Notes: generated by a model from the sequence alone, not told the origin. Numbered from the stretch's first letter, positions 52,125 to 60,853 are shown. The stretch: 64,000 nucleotides of DNA from Pollutimonas sp035515055 (GCA_035515055.1 DATJBV010000015.1:51874-115873), one strand, 5' to 3'. Translations and numbers: made by a program.

Positions 52125-52354
52125 GGCGCCGGTGGCGGGGGCTGGGGGAGCGAACGATTCGGGCGCGCCGCGTGGCGTGCGGCGCTTGAGGATGCAAGGC
52201 TGCGGCGTGTTCGAGCAAGGTGCTTACGGGCAGCCAGTGGCTGCCCGTTCTTGCGAGTTCCGCAGCCGCCTCAAGCGCCGTACGACGCGCGGGGAGTTAC
52301 GGCAAAGCCGTAACCGCGAGCCGTCTGAGCCACCCAGTCCCCGTCACCGGCGCC
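52125..52354. repeat. 230-bp nested imperfect palindrome with inner hairpins
   Basis: Outer arms 52125-52146 and 52333-52354 match at 20 of 22 positions; inner arms CGGCGCTTGAGG (52180-52191 with 52269-52280) and GGCTGCGG (52198-52205 with 52260-52267) continue the symmetry to the perfect hairpin GGGCAGCCA/TGGCTGCCC at 52228-52246. A second small hairpin GTTACGGC-AAA-GCCGTAAC is at 52296-52314. The nesting suggests a folded RNA or a cruciform. Confidence 0.8.
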
Positions 52355-52393
52355 GGTTTACATACCAGCAACAGAGGCCAAGACACACCACAC

Positions 52394-52422
52394 TTGAATT
52401 AAAGAACCGATCGGTCTATTAT
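52394..52422 (+). promoter_or_regulatory. acuR promoter with TetR-type operator in the spacer
   Basis: TTGAAT (52394-52399) and TATTAT (52417-52422) are 17 bases apart. The palindrome ACCGATCGGT at 52406-52415 lies between them, continuing to CTA. Transcription would begin at about 52429, the A of the acuR ATG, so the mRNA may be leaderless; no ribosome site is present. Confidence 0.7.
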
Positions 52423-52428
52423 TCAGCC

Positions 52429-53064
52429 ATGACCACACCAAACGCCCTGCCAAGACGCCGCGGCCGTCCCCCCAACGTCAGCAAACTGCACCTTGACACC
52501 AAGCAGTCGCTCGTCCGGTACGGCACGCAAGTCCTCACCGAACAGGGTTTCGACAGCACCGGCATTGACCAGATTCTTAAGCATCTGGACATACCCAAAG
52601 GGTCGTTCTACCATTATTTTCCCAGCAAAGAAGCCTTCGGCCTGGCCGTTATTGACAGCTATGCAGACTACTTTGGCCGTAAGCTGGACAAGTGGCTGCT
52701 GGACGCCAAGCTCCCGCCGCTAGCCCGGCTGGCCGGCTTTATCGAAGACGCGCGCCATGGCATGATCAGGCACGAATTCCGGCGCGGCTGCCTGATTGGT
52801 AACTTGAGCCAGGAATTTGGCGCCGCACACGAAACATTTGCGACACGGTTGGAACACACATTCAAGGACTGGCAGCGCCGGCTCGCGGCATGCCTGGACG
52901 AGGCCAAGAGCAGCGGTGAACTGAATGCCGGCGCCAACACCGAGCAGCTTGCCGCGTTCTTTTGGATAGGCTGGGAAGGTGCGGTAATGCGCGCCCGGCT
53001 CATACGCAGCGACGCTCCGTTGTTGCTATTTTCCCAGATGTTTTTTAGCGGTTTGCCCAAATAA
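52429..53064 (+). CDS. acuR: TetR-family regulator AcuR
   Basis: This 211-residue regulator has an N-terminal RRRGRPPNVSKLHLDTKQSLVRYGTQVLTEQGF and the helix-turn-helix STGIDQILKHLDIPKGSFYHYFPSKEAFG. The C-terminal part (RRGCLIGNLSQEFGAAHETFATRLEHTFKDWQRRL) is that of AcuR-type repressors, which respond to acrylate or acryloyl-CoA. It directly precedes acuI and shares a palindromic operator with it, so it is probably autoregulated and represses acuI. The start at 52429 excludes a long non-homologous upstream extension. Confidence 0.88.
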   Translation: MTTPNALPRRRGRPPNVSKLHLDTKQSLVRYGTQVLTEQGFDSTGIDQILKHLDIPKGSFYHYFPSKEAFGLAVIDSYADYFGRKLDKWLLDAKLPPLARLAGFIEDARHGMIRHEFRRGCLIGNLSQEFGAAHETFATRLEHTFKDWQRRLAACLDEAKSSGELNAGANTEQLAAFFWIGWEGAVMRARLIRSDAPLLLFSQMFFSGLPK

Positions 53065-53112
53065 GTATTTCAATAGTTCTGCCGAATTACCGCGATTTTT
53101 TTTGTTCGTTAC

Positions 53113-53127
53113 TAGACGATCGGTCTA
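53113..53127. promoter_or_regulatory. AcuR operator before acuI
   Basis: TAGACGATCGGTCTA shares CGATCGGTCTA with the operator at 52406. It lies between a possible -35 (TTGTTC, 53102-53107) and TACAAA (53126-53131), so a bound TetR-type protein would block transcription of acuI. Confidence 0.7.
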
Positions 53128-53143
53128 CAAATAAGGAGACATT

Positions 53144-54130
53144 ATGTTTAACGCTATTCTGGTCGAAAAAGACGATGCCGGTTACCGCGCGTCGCTCAAG
53201 CAATTGGATGAGGCCGACCTCCCGGAGGGCGAGGTTCTCGTCCAAGTACAGTATTCCACCCTTAACTACAAAGATGGGCTGGCCATCACCGGGAAGTCGC
53301 CCGTCGTGCGCAAATTCCCCATGGTGCCTGGCATTGACTTTGTTGGTACGGTCGAACAAAGCGCGCACGCCGGCTTCAAGGCGGGTGACAAGGTCATACT
53401 GAACGGTTGGGGCGTGGGGGAAACCCATTGGGGCGGCCTGGCACAGAAAGCTCGCGTCAAGGCCGACTGGTTGATTCCCTTACCGCAAGAGATGCAGCCC
53501 GACCACGCCATGGCCATCGGCACGGCGGGCTATACCGCCATGCTCTGCATCATGGCCTTGGAACGCCACGGCGTAACGCCCGACAAGGGCGACATCCTGG
53601 TGACCGGCGCCGCCGGCGGCGTAGGCAGTGTTGCAGTGACCATCCTGGCCAAGCTCGGCTACCGCGTCGTGGCATCCACCGGGCGTCCTGAAGAGGCTGA
53701 TTACCTACGAGGGCTGGGTGCGGATGAAATCATCGATCGCAACACGCTAAGCGAGCCAGGCAAGCCCCTGGCCAAAGAACGCTGGGCCGGCGCGGTGGAC
53801 TCGGTGGGCAGCCATACACTTGCAAATGTGTGCGCCGGCATGCGTTATCGGGGCGTGGTTGCGGCTTGCGGCCTTGCTCAAGGCATGGATTTCCCTTCCA
53901 GTGTCGCGCCGTTCATCTTGCGCGCGGTGACCTTGGTGGGTATCGACAGCTCGCATTGCCCCGTGTCCGAACGCACGGAAGCATGGCGCCGCTTGGCTAC
54001 TGACTTGGACCTTGCAAAATTGGGCCAGATCAATACCACCGCCATCGGGCTTAGCGACGCCATCAGTAAATCGCAGGAATTGCTCGCTGGCAAAGTCCGT
54101 GGCCGTATCGTGGTCAACGTGAACAAATAA
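53144..54130 (+). CDS. acuI: Acryloyl-CoA reductase AcuI (zinc-free MDR)
   Basis: This 328-residue enzyme reduces toxic acryloyl-CoA to propionyl-CoA with NADPH. The family opening MFNAILVEKDDAGYRASLKQLDEADLPEGEVLV, the segment YSTLNYKDGLAITGKSPVVRKFPMVPGIDFVG and GAAGGVGSVAVTILAKLGYRVVASTGR are typical of AcuI/YhdH. AAGGAG lies 5 bases before the start. The gene is preceded by acuR and its operator. It converges on the MaoC-like gene. Confidence 0.93.
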   Translation: MFNAILVEKDDAGYRASLKQLDEADLPEGEVLVQVQYSTLNYKDGLAITGKSPVVRKFPMVPGIDFVGTVEQSAHAGFKAGDKVILNGWGVGETHWGGLAQKARVKADWLIPLPQEMQPDHAMAIGTAGYTAMLCIMALERHGVTPDKGDILVTGAAGGVGSVAVTILAKLGYRVVASTGRPEEADYLRGLGADEIIDRNTLSEPGKPLAKERWAGAVDSVGSHTLANVCAGMRYRGVVAACGLAQGMDFPSSVAPFILRAVTLVGIDSSHCPVSERTEAWRRLATDLDLAKLGQINTTAIGLSDAISKSQELLAGKVRGRIVVNVNK

Positions 54131-54165
54131 GCTCTGCGGGGCGCCAAGCCACCTGCCGCCTTGTG

Positions 54166-54639
54166 CTAGCCAGCGGTATCGGCAAGCACAAGGCGCAGTT
54201 CTATTTCCAACTCGATCGCCATGGCCCCGCTTTGCAGGAAACAGCCGCCAGCATATTGGCCTATTTGGTAATGTGGACGCTTTTTTACTGATGCCACGTC
54301 CAGCAAAACACCGACCGTTACCATATTGCCGGGATATACCGGCAGAAGAAACCGAGACCGGATAGCCAGAAGCTGGATCGGCCGCTGTTTGAAGCATTGT
54401 GTAAAGGCGGCCAATGCCGCCCCTACGACATGCGCACCCGCCAAGGGAATGCCGCTAAATCCAGCGGCGCGTGCCAGCGTATCGGACGAGTGCACGGGGT
54501 GCCCGCCATGCACTGAACTCAAGTAATCGTCCAGCTGCGCCTGTCCCAAGTGGAACGGGCTCGCAAATTCGGTCGGTAGCGCAAGCCCACTCTCGTCCAA
54601 GCGGACTTCGTTCGCTACAGGTAGATCGCAATTCGGCAT
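54166..54639 (-). CDS. MaoC-like hotdog protein
   Basis: This 157-residue protein has the hotdog pattern SPFHLGQAQLDDYLSSVHGGHPVHSSDTLARAAGFSGIPLAGAHVVGAALAAF, resembling MaoC-type hydratases, and LLAIRSRFLLPVYPGNMVTV in the second half. The catalytic Asp/His pair of true R-hydratases is only partly evident, so activity is uncertain. It starts 19 bases after the CaiB-type gene, probably in the same operon, where it would act on the CoA ester. Confidence 0.75.
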   Translation of the reverse strand: MPNCDLPVANEVRLDESGLALPTEFASPFHLGQAQLDDYLSSVHGGHPVHSSDTLARAAGFSGIPLAGAHVVGAALAAFTQCFKQRPIQLLAIRSRFLLPVYPGNMVTVGVLLDVASVKKRPHYQIGQYAGGCFLQSGAMAIELEIELRLVLADTAG

Positions 54640-54658
54640 GTTGTGGGCGGACCCTCTT

Positions 54659-55903
54659 TTATATTACCTGTCGGCCGCGCAAGGCATCTTGTTCCTGGTC
54701 CGATAAGCCAAGCTGGTCGCCATATATCTCGGCGTTATGCTGCCCGACGGCCGGTCCAGTTCGCCACACCCTGCCTGGCGTCTTCGAGAAACGCGGCACG
54801 ACGTTTTGCATCTTTATGGATCCAAAATCCTCGTCTTCGACCGGGATGACCATTTCCCGATCGGCAAAATGCGGATCCTGAAAGATATCTTCAATATCGT
54901 AGATAGGACTGAAGCTGACATCGTGCGCATGGAGAATGTCGCTCGCCTCGCTGGACGTACGTCCGGCAAACCAGTCTTTCATGATGGTTTCAATCTCGTC
55001 GCGGTTCTTGATTCTTGCCGCATTCGTATTGAAGTCCGGGTCATCGAGTAAGTCCGGACGGCCGATCGCCTGCGTCAAGCGCTTGAACACGGTCGGCGCG
55101 CTAACGGCCAATGCCAGCCATTTATCGTCCTGCGTTTTATAGACGTCGCTAGGCGCGGAATAGGCGTTCAAGTTGCCTTGACGGCTGCGCACCACGCCGA
55201 GCTGGTCATACTCGACGGGCAGGAAGTCGAGCACCCGGAACATGGCTTCGGTCGCCGATAAGTCGATCTCCTGACCTTCCCCATGCCTCTCACGGTGGAG
55301 AAGCGCCGCGGTGATCGCATAGGCGCCGAATATGCCGGTCAACGCATCGGAAACAGGGAAGCCGGGATATAGCGGCGGCCCATCCTTCTCGCCGCAAAGG
55401 TTCACGAAACCCGACATGGCCTCGAAAATGCGGGCAAAACCCGGCCGCTGTCTGTATGGGCCGGTCTGCCCAAAACCCGTCACGCGTAAGACGATCAAGC
55501 CCGGCTTGAGCTGCGTGAGCCGCTCCATGCTCAGACCCCAACGATCCAGCGTTCCGGGCCGAAAGTTTTCAACCAGAACATCATAATCAGGCAGCAATTG
55601 CTCGAATAAGCGTAAGCCTTCGGGCTGGCGTAGGTCGAGCGTTATGCCGCGCTTGTTCCGGTTCGCCGCCTTCGACCAGAGGGATACCCCATCTTTATGT
55701 GGGGGCAATTGGCGGATGTGGTCGCCGTCGCCTGGGATCTCTACCTTCAATACATCGGCACCGAAGTCAGCCAGCAAGGTGGCTGATAAAGGTCCGGCGA
55801 CGACCGTGGAGATATCCAACACTTTGATTCCCAACAGCGGGCCGGACGCGCCGCCAGCCTCCCGTCCCGTTGTCGATTGCCCGCGCATGCTCGCGTCGTT
55901 CAT
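54659..55903 (-). CDS. CaiB/BaiF family CoA transferase
   Basis: This 414-residue class III CoA transferase has LLGIKVLDISTVVAGPLSATLLADFGADVLKVE, NRNKRGITLDLRQPEG, VENFRPGTLDRWGL and the active-site Asp in YPGFPVSDALTGIFGAYAI. It moves CoA between an acyl-CoA and a free organic acid; the acid is unknown. It is 10 bases downstream of the Bug binding-protein gene, which suggests that the imported acid is activated by this enzyme. Confidence 0.92.
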   Translation of the reverse strand: MNDASMRGQSTTGREAGGASGPLLGIKVLDISTVVAGPLSATLLADFGADVLKVEIPGDGDHIRQLPPHKDGVSLWSKAANRNKRGITLDLRQPEGLRLFEQLLPDYDVLVENFRPGTLDRWGLSMERLTQLKPGLIVLRVTGFGQTGPYRQRPGFARIFEAMSGFVNLCGEKDGPPLYPGFPVSDALTGIFGAYAITAALLHRERHGEGQEIDLSATEAMFRVLDFLPVEYDQLGVVRSRQGNLNAYSAPSDVYKTQDDKWLALAVSAPTVFKRLTQAIGRPDLLDDPDFNTNAARIKNRDEIETIMKDWFAGRTSSEASDILHAHDVSFSPIYDIEDIFQDPHFADREMVIPVEDEDFGSIKMQNVVPRFSKTPGRVWRTGPAVGQHNAEIYGDQLGLSDQEQDALRGRQVI

Positions 55904-55913
55904 TGGGTTGCCT

Positions 55914-56888
55914 TTAATCCAGAACTACATTGGCTTTGCGGGCGACCTCACCCCAGCTTGCCACTTCAGATTCCACGAACTCGCGGAACTTTTCAGGCGT
56001 ACCGCCGACCGGTATGGAGCCGTCCTTGATGATTCTGTCTCTGATTTCGGGCAGCGCCAGCGCGTCATTGACAGCCATATTGATCTTCCGCACCACGTTG
56101 TCCGGTGTTCCCGCCGGCGCAAAAATCCCATTCCAGCCCACGGCGTTAAATCCGCTGACACCCGCCTCGTCCATGGTGGGGACATTGGGCAATGCCGAGG
56201 AACGTGTGGCGCTGGTGACTGCCAAAGGCACGACGCGTTTTGCCTCGATGTATGGGACCGTCGTCAGGATCACGTCGAATGCGACCTTGACCTGGCCGCC
56301 CAGCAAATCCGTCATGGCCGGACCTGCACCTTTATATGGAACATGCAGCAATTTGGCCTGTGTCTCGGACTGATACTTTTCAAGAATCATGTGAGCGCCC
56401 GTTCCTTGGCCGGCCGACGCTGCGGGAATGCTATCTGGATTCGCCTTCGCTTTCACCGTCAATTCGGCAACGCTATTGACGCCCAGGTCGGGATGAGCAA
56501 CGAGCACATAGGGCTGGTCGACAACGCGCACGACGGGGGTGAAGTCTTTTATTGCATCGTAGGGCAGCTTCTTGTAGATATTCGGGCCGATGCCATGCGT
56601 TGCCACGGTTCCCCACAGAAAGGTGTAGCCGTCGTTTTTCGACCTAGCGACTGCCTGGGTGCCTATGCTTCCGCCGGCGCCTACCTTGTTATCGATAACC
56701 ACGGGCTGCCCAATCGACTTCTCGATCTTTGGCGCTAGGATGCGGGCCATGACATCAGTCGCGCCGCCAGGAGGAAACGGGACGACGATAGTAATGGCTT
56801 TAGTGGGCCAAGAGGCTTGCTGTCCCTGGGCGGCCAGCGGCACGGCGCTGGCCAGAACTGCAAGTCCGGCAAGTTTGAATAAGTTCAT
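55914..56888 (-). CDS. Bug-family tripartite tricarboxylate transporter binding protein
   Basis: This 324-residue periplasmic protein has a signal peptide (LAGLAVLASAVPLAAQGQ) and the TctC/Bug motifs WPTKAITIVVPFPPGGATDVMAR, VIDNKVGAGGSIGTQAVA, HVPYKGAGPAMTDLLGGQV and GWNGIFAPAGTP. Bug proteins bind carboxylates or amides and are greatly expanded in Bordetella-like bacteria. No TctA/TctB genes are nearby, as is usual for orphan Bug genes. The start at 56888 has GAGGAGA upstream; the longer frame to 56966 enters the divergent promoter. Confidence 0.93.
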   Translation of the reverse strand: MNLFKLAGLAVLASAVPLAAQGQQASWPTKAITIVVPFPPGGATDVMARILAPKIEKSIGQPVVIDNKVGAGGSIGTQAVARSKNDGYTFLWGTVATHGIGPNIYKKLPYDAIKDFTPVVRVVDQPYVLVAHPDLGVNSVAELTVKAKANPDSIPAASAGQGTGAHMILEKYQSETQAKLLHVPYKGAGPAMTDLLGGQVKVAFDVILTTVPYIEAKRVVPLAVTSATRSSALPNVPTMDEAGVSGFNAVGWNGIFAPAGTPDNVVRKINMAVNDALALPEIRDRIIKDGSIPVGGTPEKFREFVESEVASWGEVARKANVVLD

Positions 56889-57006
56889 TGTGTCTCCTCG
56901 GTGGTTTTCCGCTACCCGTTTATTTCGGCTCTTGAATATAGGATAGGCTGGTATATAGTTAATCAATAGTCGCTTTTAATCACGATTCAATAACTTTTGG
57001 TTAACC

Positions 57007-57960
57007 ATGGACAACACCCCTCGCTCTACGCTGCTCAATCGGCTGCGCCTAAAGCAGTTCGAGATGATATGCGGCGTCGCCGATGGGCTGTCCTTCCGCA
57101 TGTTGGCTGACCGAATGGCATTGTCGGCTCCGGCAATCAGCAAGATCGCGCGCGAAATCGAAACCGCGATGGGTGTACCCGTCTTCGAGCGCAAACGCGA
57201 CGGCGTGGTATTGACATCGTTCGGCGACTCACTGGTGCATCACGCCAGGCTGGTGCTTAAGCAGGTGGCACGCATCGAGAGCAAACTCGACGCCCATGGG
57301 AACGCAGGCGAGACCCTCTTGCGAATAGGGGCGCCTTCGCATACCACGGTCACCCTCCTGGCAAAGCCCCTGGCTCGACTGGTCGCGGCACACCCGGGGC
57401 TACGCGTGGAGGTTACCGACGGCATTGCCAACACCTTATTCGACCAGCTGCTACAAGGCGACATCGACTTCATCGTCGGGAGTTTGCCTGCGCGGCCACT
57501 GACGGATGAGGAAGCTGGCCTGTTGCATGTAGATCCATTGTATCCGGACGCGGTGAGCATTATCGCGCATCCGGCCACGATACGCGCGGCAAACGCATTG
57601 GATCTGAGCGACCTACAGGCGTATGCATGGGTCTTGCCAAAGAAAGACTCCCTCATACGCAATGTGTTGCGCAACGCCATGTTGACGGCCGACCTGCCCA
57701 TGCCGCGCCCCGCCGTCGAAACCAGCTTCATACCACTGATCGGTGCTATGGTCGCTGAACAGCCGAACTTGCTGGGCGCGGTACGCTCCGATGCCGCGCA
57801 CCATCTGGCCGAACGCCTGGGGATTACCATTGTGAAGGTCAAGCAAGCCTTGCCATTGCCCGGGGTCGCTATACTCCGCCTTAAAGACAGCGAACCAGCC
57901 TCTGTCGCTCAGGAATTGTTTAGACTGCTACAAGAGGGCGTAGCGCGCCTGTTGAAGTAA
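57007..57960 (+). CDS. LysR-family regulator
   Basis: This 317-residue protein has an N-terminal helix-turn-helix (LKQFEMICGVADGLSFRMLADRMALSAPAISKIAREIETAMGVPVFER) and a C-terminal effector domain (LLRIGAPSHTTVTLLAKPLARLVAAHPGLRVEVTDG). It diverges from the Bug-CaiB-MaoC operon with a 118-base gap and probably controls it in response to the transported acid. The AT-rich gap contains GTTAATCAAT and GGTTAAC as possible binding halves. Confidence 0.9.
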   Translation: MDNTPRSTLLNRLRLKQFEMICGVADGLSFRMLADRMALSAPAISKIAREIETAMGVPVFERKRDGVVLTSFGDSLVHHARLVLKQVARIESKLDAHGNAGETLLRIGAPSHTTVTLLAKPLARLVAAHPGLRVEVTDGIANTLFDQLLQGDIDFIVGSLPARPLTDEEAGLLHVDPLYPDAVSIIAHPATIRAANALDLSDLQAYAWVLPKKDSLIRNVLRNAMLTADLPMPRPAVETSFIPLIGAMVAEQPNLLGAVRSDAAHHLAERLGITIVKVKQALPLPGVAILRLKDSEPASVAQELFRLLQEGVARLLK

Positions 57961-57991
57961 GACGCCCCCGATTTCACCAAGGAAACCATTC

Positions 57992-58498
57992 ATGCGCAGA
58001 CTCCTGCTATTACGCCATGCCGAAGCCGACCGCCCATTCGCTGTGGAAGACCACGAGCGGCCGTTGTCGGAGCGTGGCCAGCGGCAAAGCGCCATCATCG
58101 GGGAGTACATGGCCCGGGAAAAACTGGTGCCGGACATGGCGGTCGTATCGACGGCGCGTCGCACACAGGACACGTGGCAGCTCGCCCAGGCGTACCTGGG
58201 CGCCGATATACCGCAACGCAACGAGCCCCGTATTTACGAGGCGGCGCACGAAAACATCATTGATGTCATCAAGGACACACCTGACCATATTGGAACCCTG
58301 CTGCTTGTCGGTCACAACCCCGGCTTCGAACGGCTGGCGACAACGCTCGCGGCTACCGGGCGTCCTTCGGCCATGGCGCTACTGGAAGACCACTTTCCCA
58401 CGGGTAGTCTTGCCGTGATCGATCTTCCCGTCGGCAATTGGCGCGAGGTGTCGGCGGGTGCCGGCCATCTGGAAAGTTTTAAGAGACCGACAACCTAG
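57992..58498 (+). CDS. sixA: SixA-type phosphohistidine phosphatase
   Basis: This 168-residue protein has the histidine-phosphatase motif LLLLRHAEADRP, the second catalytic region ELTAREARRL-like SERGQRQSAIIGEYM and VGHNPGFERLA with the second histidine. SixA dephosphorylates histidine-phosphotransfer proteins such as NPr. It follows the LysR gene by 31 bases but no functional link is apparent. Confidence 0.88.
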   Translation: MRRLLLLRHAEADRPFAVEDHERPLSERGQRQSAIIGEYMAREKLVPDMAVVSTARRTQDTWQLAQAYLGADIPQRNEPRIYEAAHENIIDVIKDTPDHIGTLLLVGHNPGFERLATTLAATGRPSAMALLEDHFPTGSLAVIDLPVGNWREVSAGAGHLESFKRPTT

Positions 58499-58546
58499 GC
58501 ACGTATAGGCTGATCGCTATAATGGCCGCCAAATAGGTAGCTATCC

Positions 58547-59356
58547 ATGGCAAAAAATATAAAACAATCCACGGCGCAGCCACATGCGTCCCCCGCGCCC
58601 GACAACACCAATAAGCCACTGGCCAGTCAAACGCTGATGCGCGGCCTGGACATCATCGAGGCGGTCGCCCAGGGTGTTATCGACATCTCCGATATCGCGC
58701 AAAAAACCGGCATGACCTACAGCACGGCTCACCGCATTCTATCGGCGCTGCAGCAGCGGCATTACGTCGCTCGCGACCCGGATCGCGGCTACCGGCTAGG
58801 CCGCAAGGTGCTGGAACTTGGCTATCAGGCGTATTCCCAAGTCGACTTGACGCGCCTGGCGCGACCGCTGCTTTGGCATCTTGCCCAGGCAACGTCCGAT
58901 ACCGTCCACCTCGCCTATGCCGAGATGGACTCCGTCATTTATCTGGACAAGGTGGCCAGCCGCCGGGCCGTGGAAATCAGTTCGCGTATCGGAGGCAGCA
59001 AGCCGGTGATCTCCACCGGAATCGGCAAGGCCTTGTTGCTCGACAAGTCGGAAGACGAATGGGCCGCAGTCTATGATCGCGGGGCTCATTTGCTACGCGA
59101 GGCCATGTCGAAACCGCAGTGGCTGGACACCATGCGACGCTATGCAAAGGCCGGCTATTCGTACGACCTGGGCGAAGACGAAGCATCTATACGCTGTGTC
59201 GCCGCGCCGGTGTACGACAGTAGCCATAAGATCGTCGCCGCCGTCAGCGTGTCAAGCACCATCGAATACATGGACGCCGACCGCATGCGTGAACTCGTCC
59301 CCATGGTGCAGCGTACGGCCGCTCAGATCAGCGCCGAACTGGGCGGGGCGCGCTAG
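58547..59356 (+). CDS. IclR-family regulator
   Basis: This 269-residue protein has an N-terminal winged helix (QTLMRGLDIIEAVAQGVIDISDIAQKTGMTYSTAHRILSALQQRHYVARD) and the C-terminal effector domain with LAYAEMDSVIYLDKVASRRAVEISSRIGGSKPVISTGIGKALLL. TATAAT at 58518-58523 is a possible -10. It probably controls the divergent dehydrogenase/TRAP genes downstream, where a 7-7-7 palindrome lies at 60832. It overlaps the dehydrogenase gene end by 4 bases. Confidence 0.9.
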   Translation: MAKNIKQSTAQPHASPAPDNTNKPLASQTLMRGLDIIEAVAQGVIDISDIAQKTGMTYSTAHRILSALQQRHYVARDPDRGYRLGRKVLELGYQAYSQVDLTRLARPLLWHLAQATSDTVHLAYAEMDSVIYLDKVASRRAVEISSRIGGSKPVISTGIGKALLLDKSEDEWAAVYDRGAHLLREAMSKPQWLDTMRRYAKAGYSYDLGEDEASIRCVAAPVYDSSHKIVAAVSVSSTIEYMDADRMRELVPMVQRTAAQISAELGGAR

Positions 59357-60789
59357 AGACTCACGATTTTGCCGGGATTCATGATGTTATGCGGATCAAT
59401 GGCGCGTTTCATGGACTTGATCAGGGCAATCTCGGCCTCGTTGCGGCTGTATTCCAGCCATTCCTTCTTGTGCAGTCCAATGCCGTGCTCCGCGGATACC
59501 GAACCTTCCAGGTCCCGCGTCACGGTGTAGAAGGCCTTCTCGATCGCATGCTCGGTTTTTCGGCCATCTTCCGGGACGGGCCCAACCACAATGTGCACGT
59601 TGCCATCCCCGACATGGCCGAAAAACATGGCGGGAATGGTCGGGAATTGCGCGGCCATGACGGCACGCAGGCGGTCCACGCAGTCGCCAATACGTGAAAT
59701 CGGAAAAGACACATCGAAGTTGATGGTGGGCGCAAATGCCTGCAGCATTTCACCGACCGAGTCGCGCAGGGCCCAGAAGTCTTCCGCGTCCGCATGTGAT
59801 TGCGCCACCGCCGCGTCGAGCGCCCAGCCTTCGGCCAGCGCATGCTCCAGTACGGATTCGAATCGCGGCGCATCTTCCTCGGGCATGGCGCCTTGCATAT
59901 CAAGCAACACGTACACGGGATAGCCGGCGGCCAGCGGTGCCCTGATGCCGCCCGCGGTCGTGGCTGCTTCGTAGTAGTCGGGCCACATGACCTCGAACGC
60001 GCTGACAAGTCCGGACAAGCGCTGCTGGGCGTGGCGCAGCAGCTTCACCACGGCATCGAAACCGGTCAGCGCAATCAGCGCGGTATTGGCGCCGGTTACG
60101 CCGGGATGGAGACGCAGCACGGCTTTGCTGATGACGCCCATCGTGCCTTCCGTCCCGATGAACAAATGCTTCAGGTCGGGACCGGCGTTGTTCTTTACCA
60201 TTTTGTTCATCATCGACATGATGGTGCCGTCGGGCATGACGACTTCCAAGCCCAGGACCAGGTCGCGCGTCATGCCGTAGCGTATGACGCGATTGCCCCC
60301 CGCGTTTGTCGCTATGTTGCCGCCGATTTGGCAGGAACCGCGTGCTCCAAGGTCCAGCGGAAAGAAGAAACCGGCATCCCGTGCCGCCTCCTGTATGGTC
60401 TGCAAGGGCGTGCCCGCCCATACCGTCATGGTGGCCGACGCGTTGTCGATTTCAATAACGCCAGTCATGCGTTCCAGCGACAGCGCAACGGCATTGCCGG
60501 TTGGAACAGCGCCGCCCGCCAGCCCTGTCAATCCGCCTTGCGGCACGACAGGCCAATGTTGCGCGTGGCAAGCCGCCATCACACCCGACACTTCCTCGGT
60601 CGTGCGGGGACGCACGACCGCCAGCAGCGTATCGGCTTTTTCTCCGCTCCAATCCTTAAGATACTTTTCGCTTGCCAGGGCGCCAGTCAGTACCTGCTCG
60701 TCGCCCAGCGCGAGGCGAAGTGCGGCAAGCACAGTGGCGGCGTTGCGGTCAACATTAGTGGATGGCGCGGTGTTCGGTTGGCTGGGCAT
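59353..60789 (-). CDS. FAD-linked D-2-hydroxyacid dehydrogenase (GlcD/D2HGDH type)
   Basis: This 478-residue FAD-binding type 4 oxidoreductase has the FAD loop VVPQGGLTGLAGGAVPTG and MSMMNKMVKNNAGPDLKHLFIGTEGTMGVISKAVLRLHPG, and the C-terminal iron/substrate segment GHVGDGNVHIVV with SAEHGIGLHKKEWL. Family members oxidise glycolate, D-lactate or D-2-hydroxyglutarate to 2-oxo acids. The start at 60789 has AACGGAG upstream. Being divergent from a TRAP transporter suggests that it oxidises the imported 2-hydroxyacid. Confidence 0.9.
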   Translation of the reverse strand: MPSQPNTAPSTNVDRNAATVLAALRLALGDEQVLTGALASEKYLKDWSGEKADTLLAVVRPRTTEEVSGVMAACHAQHWPVVPQGGLTGLAGGAVPTGNAVALSLERMTGVIEIDNASATMTVWAGTPLQTIQEAARDAGFFFPLDLGARGSCQIGGNIATNAGGNRVIRYGMTRDLVLGLEVVMPDGTIMSMMNKMVKNNAGPDLKHLFIGTEGTMGVISKAVLRLHPGVTGANTALIALTGFDAVVKLLRHAQQRLSGLVSAFEVMWPDYYEAATTAGGIRAPLAAGYPVYVLLDMQGAMPEEDAPRFESVLEHALAEGWALDAAVAQSHADAEDFWALRDSVGEMLQAFAPTINFDVSFPISRIGDCVDRLRAVMAAQFPTIPAMFFGHVGDGNVHIVVGPVPEDGRKTEHAIEKAFYTVTRDLEGSVSAEHGIGLHKKEWLEYSRNEAEIALIKSMKRAIDPHNIMNPGKIVSL

Positions 60790-60831
60790 GACGGCTCCGT
60801 TGTCGAGGGTTACTCTGTTATCATTCTCATA

Positions 60832-60852
60832 TGTTGAGACCATTACTCAACA
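60832..60852. promoter_or_regulatory. 7-7-7 inverted repeat, probable operator for the divergent genes
   Basis: TGTTGAG-N7-CTCAACA is a perfect palindrome between the dehydrogenase gene and the TRAP operon. It abuts the -35 of the TRAP promoter (60854), a place suited to an activator; the IclR regulator at 58547 is the obvious candidate. Confidence 0.6.
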
Positions 60853-60853
60853 G

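Larger units (their letters stand above)
51772..52428. other. 657-base intergenic region filled with inverted repeats
   Basis: This is the only gene-free stretch over 300 bases. Frames within it are low-complexity shadows without plausible ribosome sites. It contains one long near-perfect inverted repeat (51806-51966), a second nested imperfect one (52125-52354) and, at its end, the acuR promoter and operator. It could be a mobile or repeated intergenic element, or encode a structured RNA; sequence alone does not decide. Confidence 0.7.

Noticed and set aside
52006..52428. Upstream extension of acuR by 141 residues
   Set aside because: The extension is translated repeat DNA with Arg/Ala-rich sequence, and the TetR family N-terminus begins at 52429.
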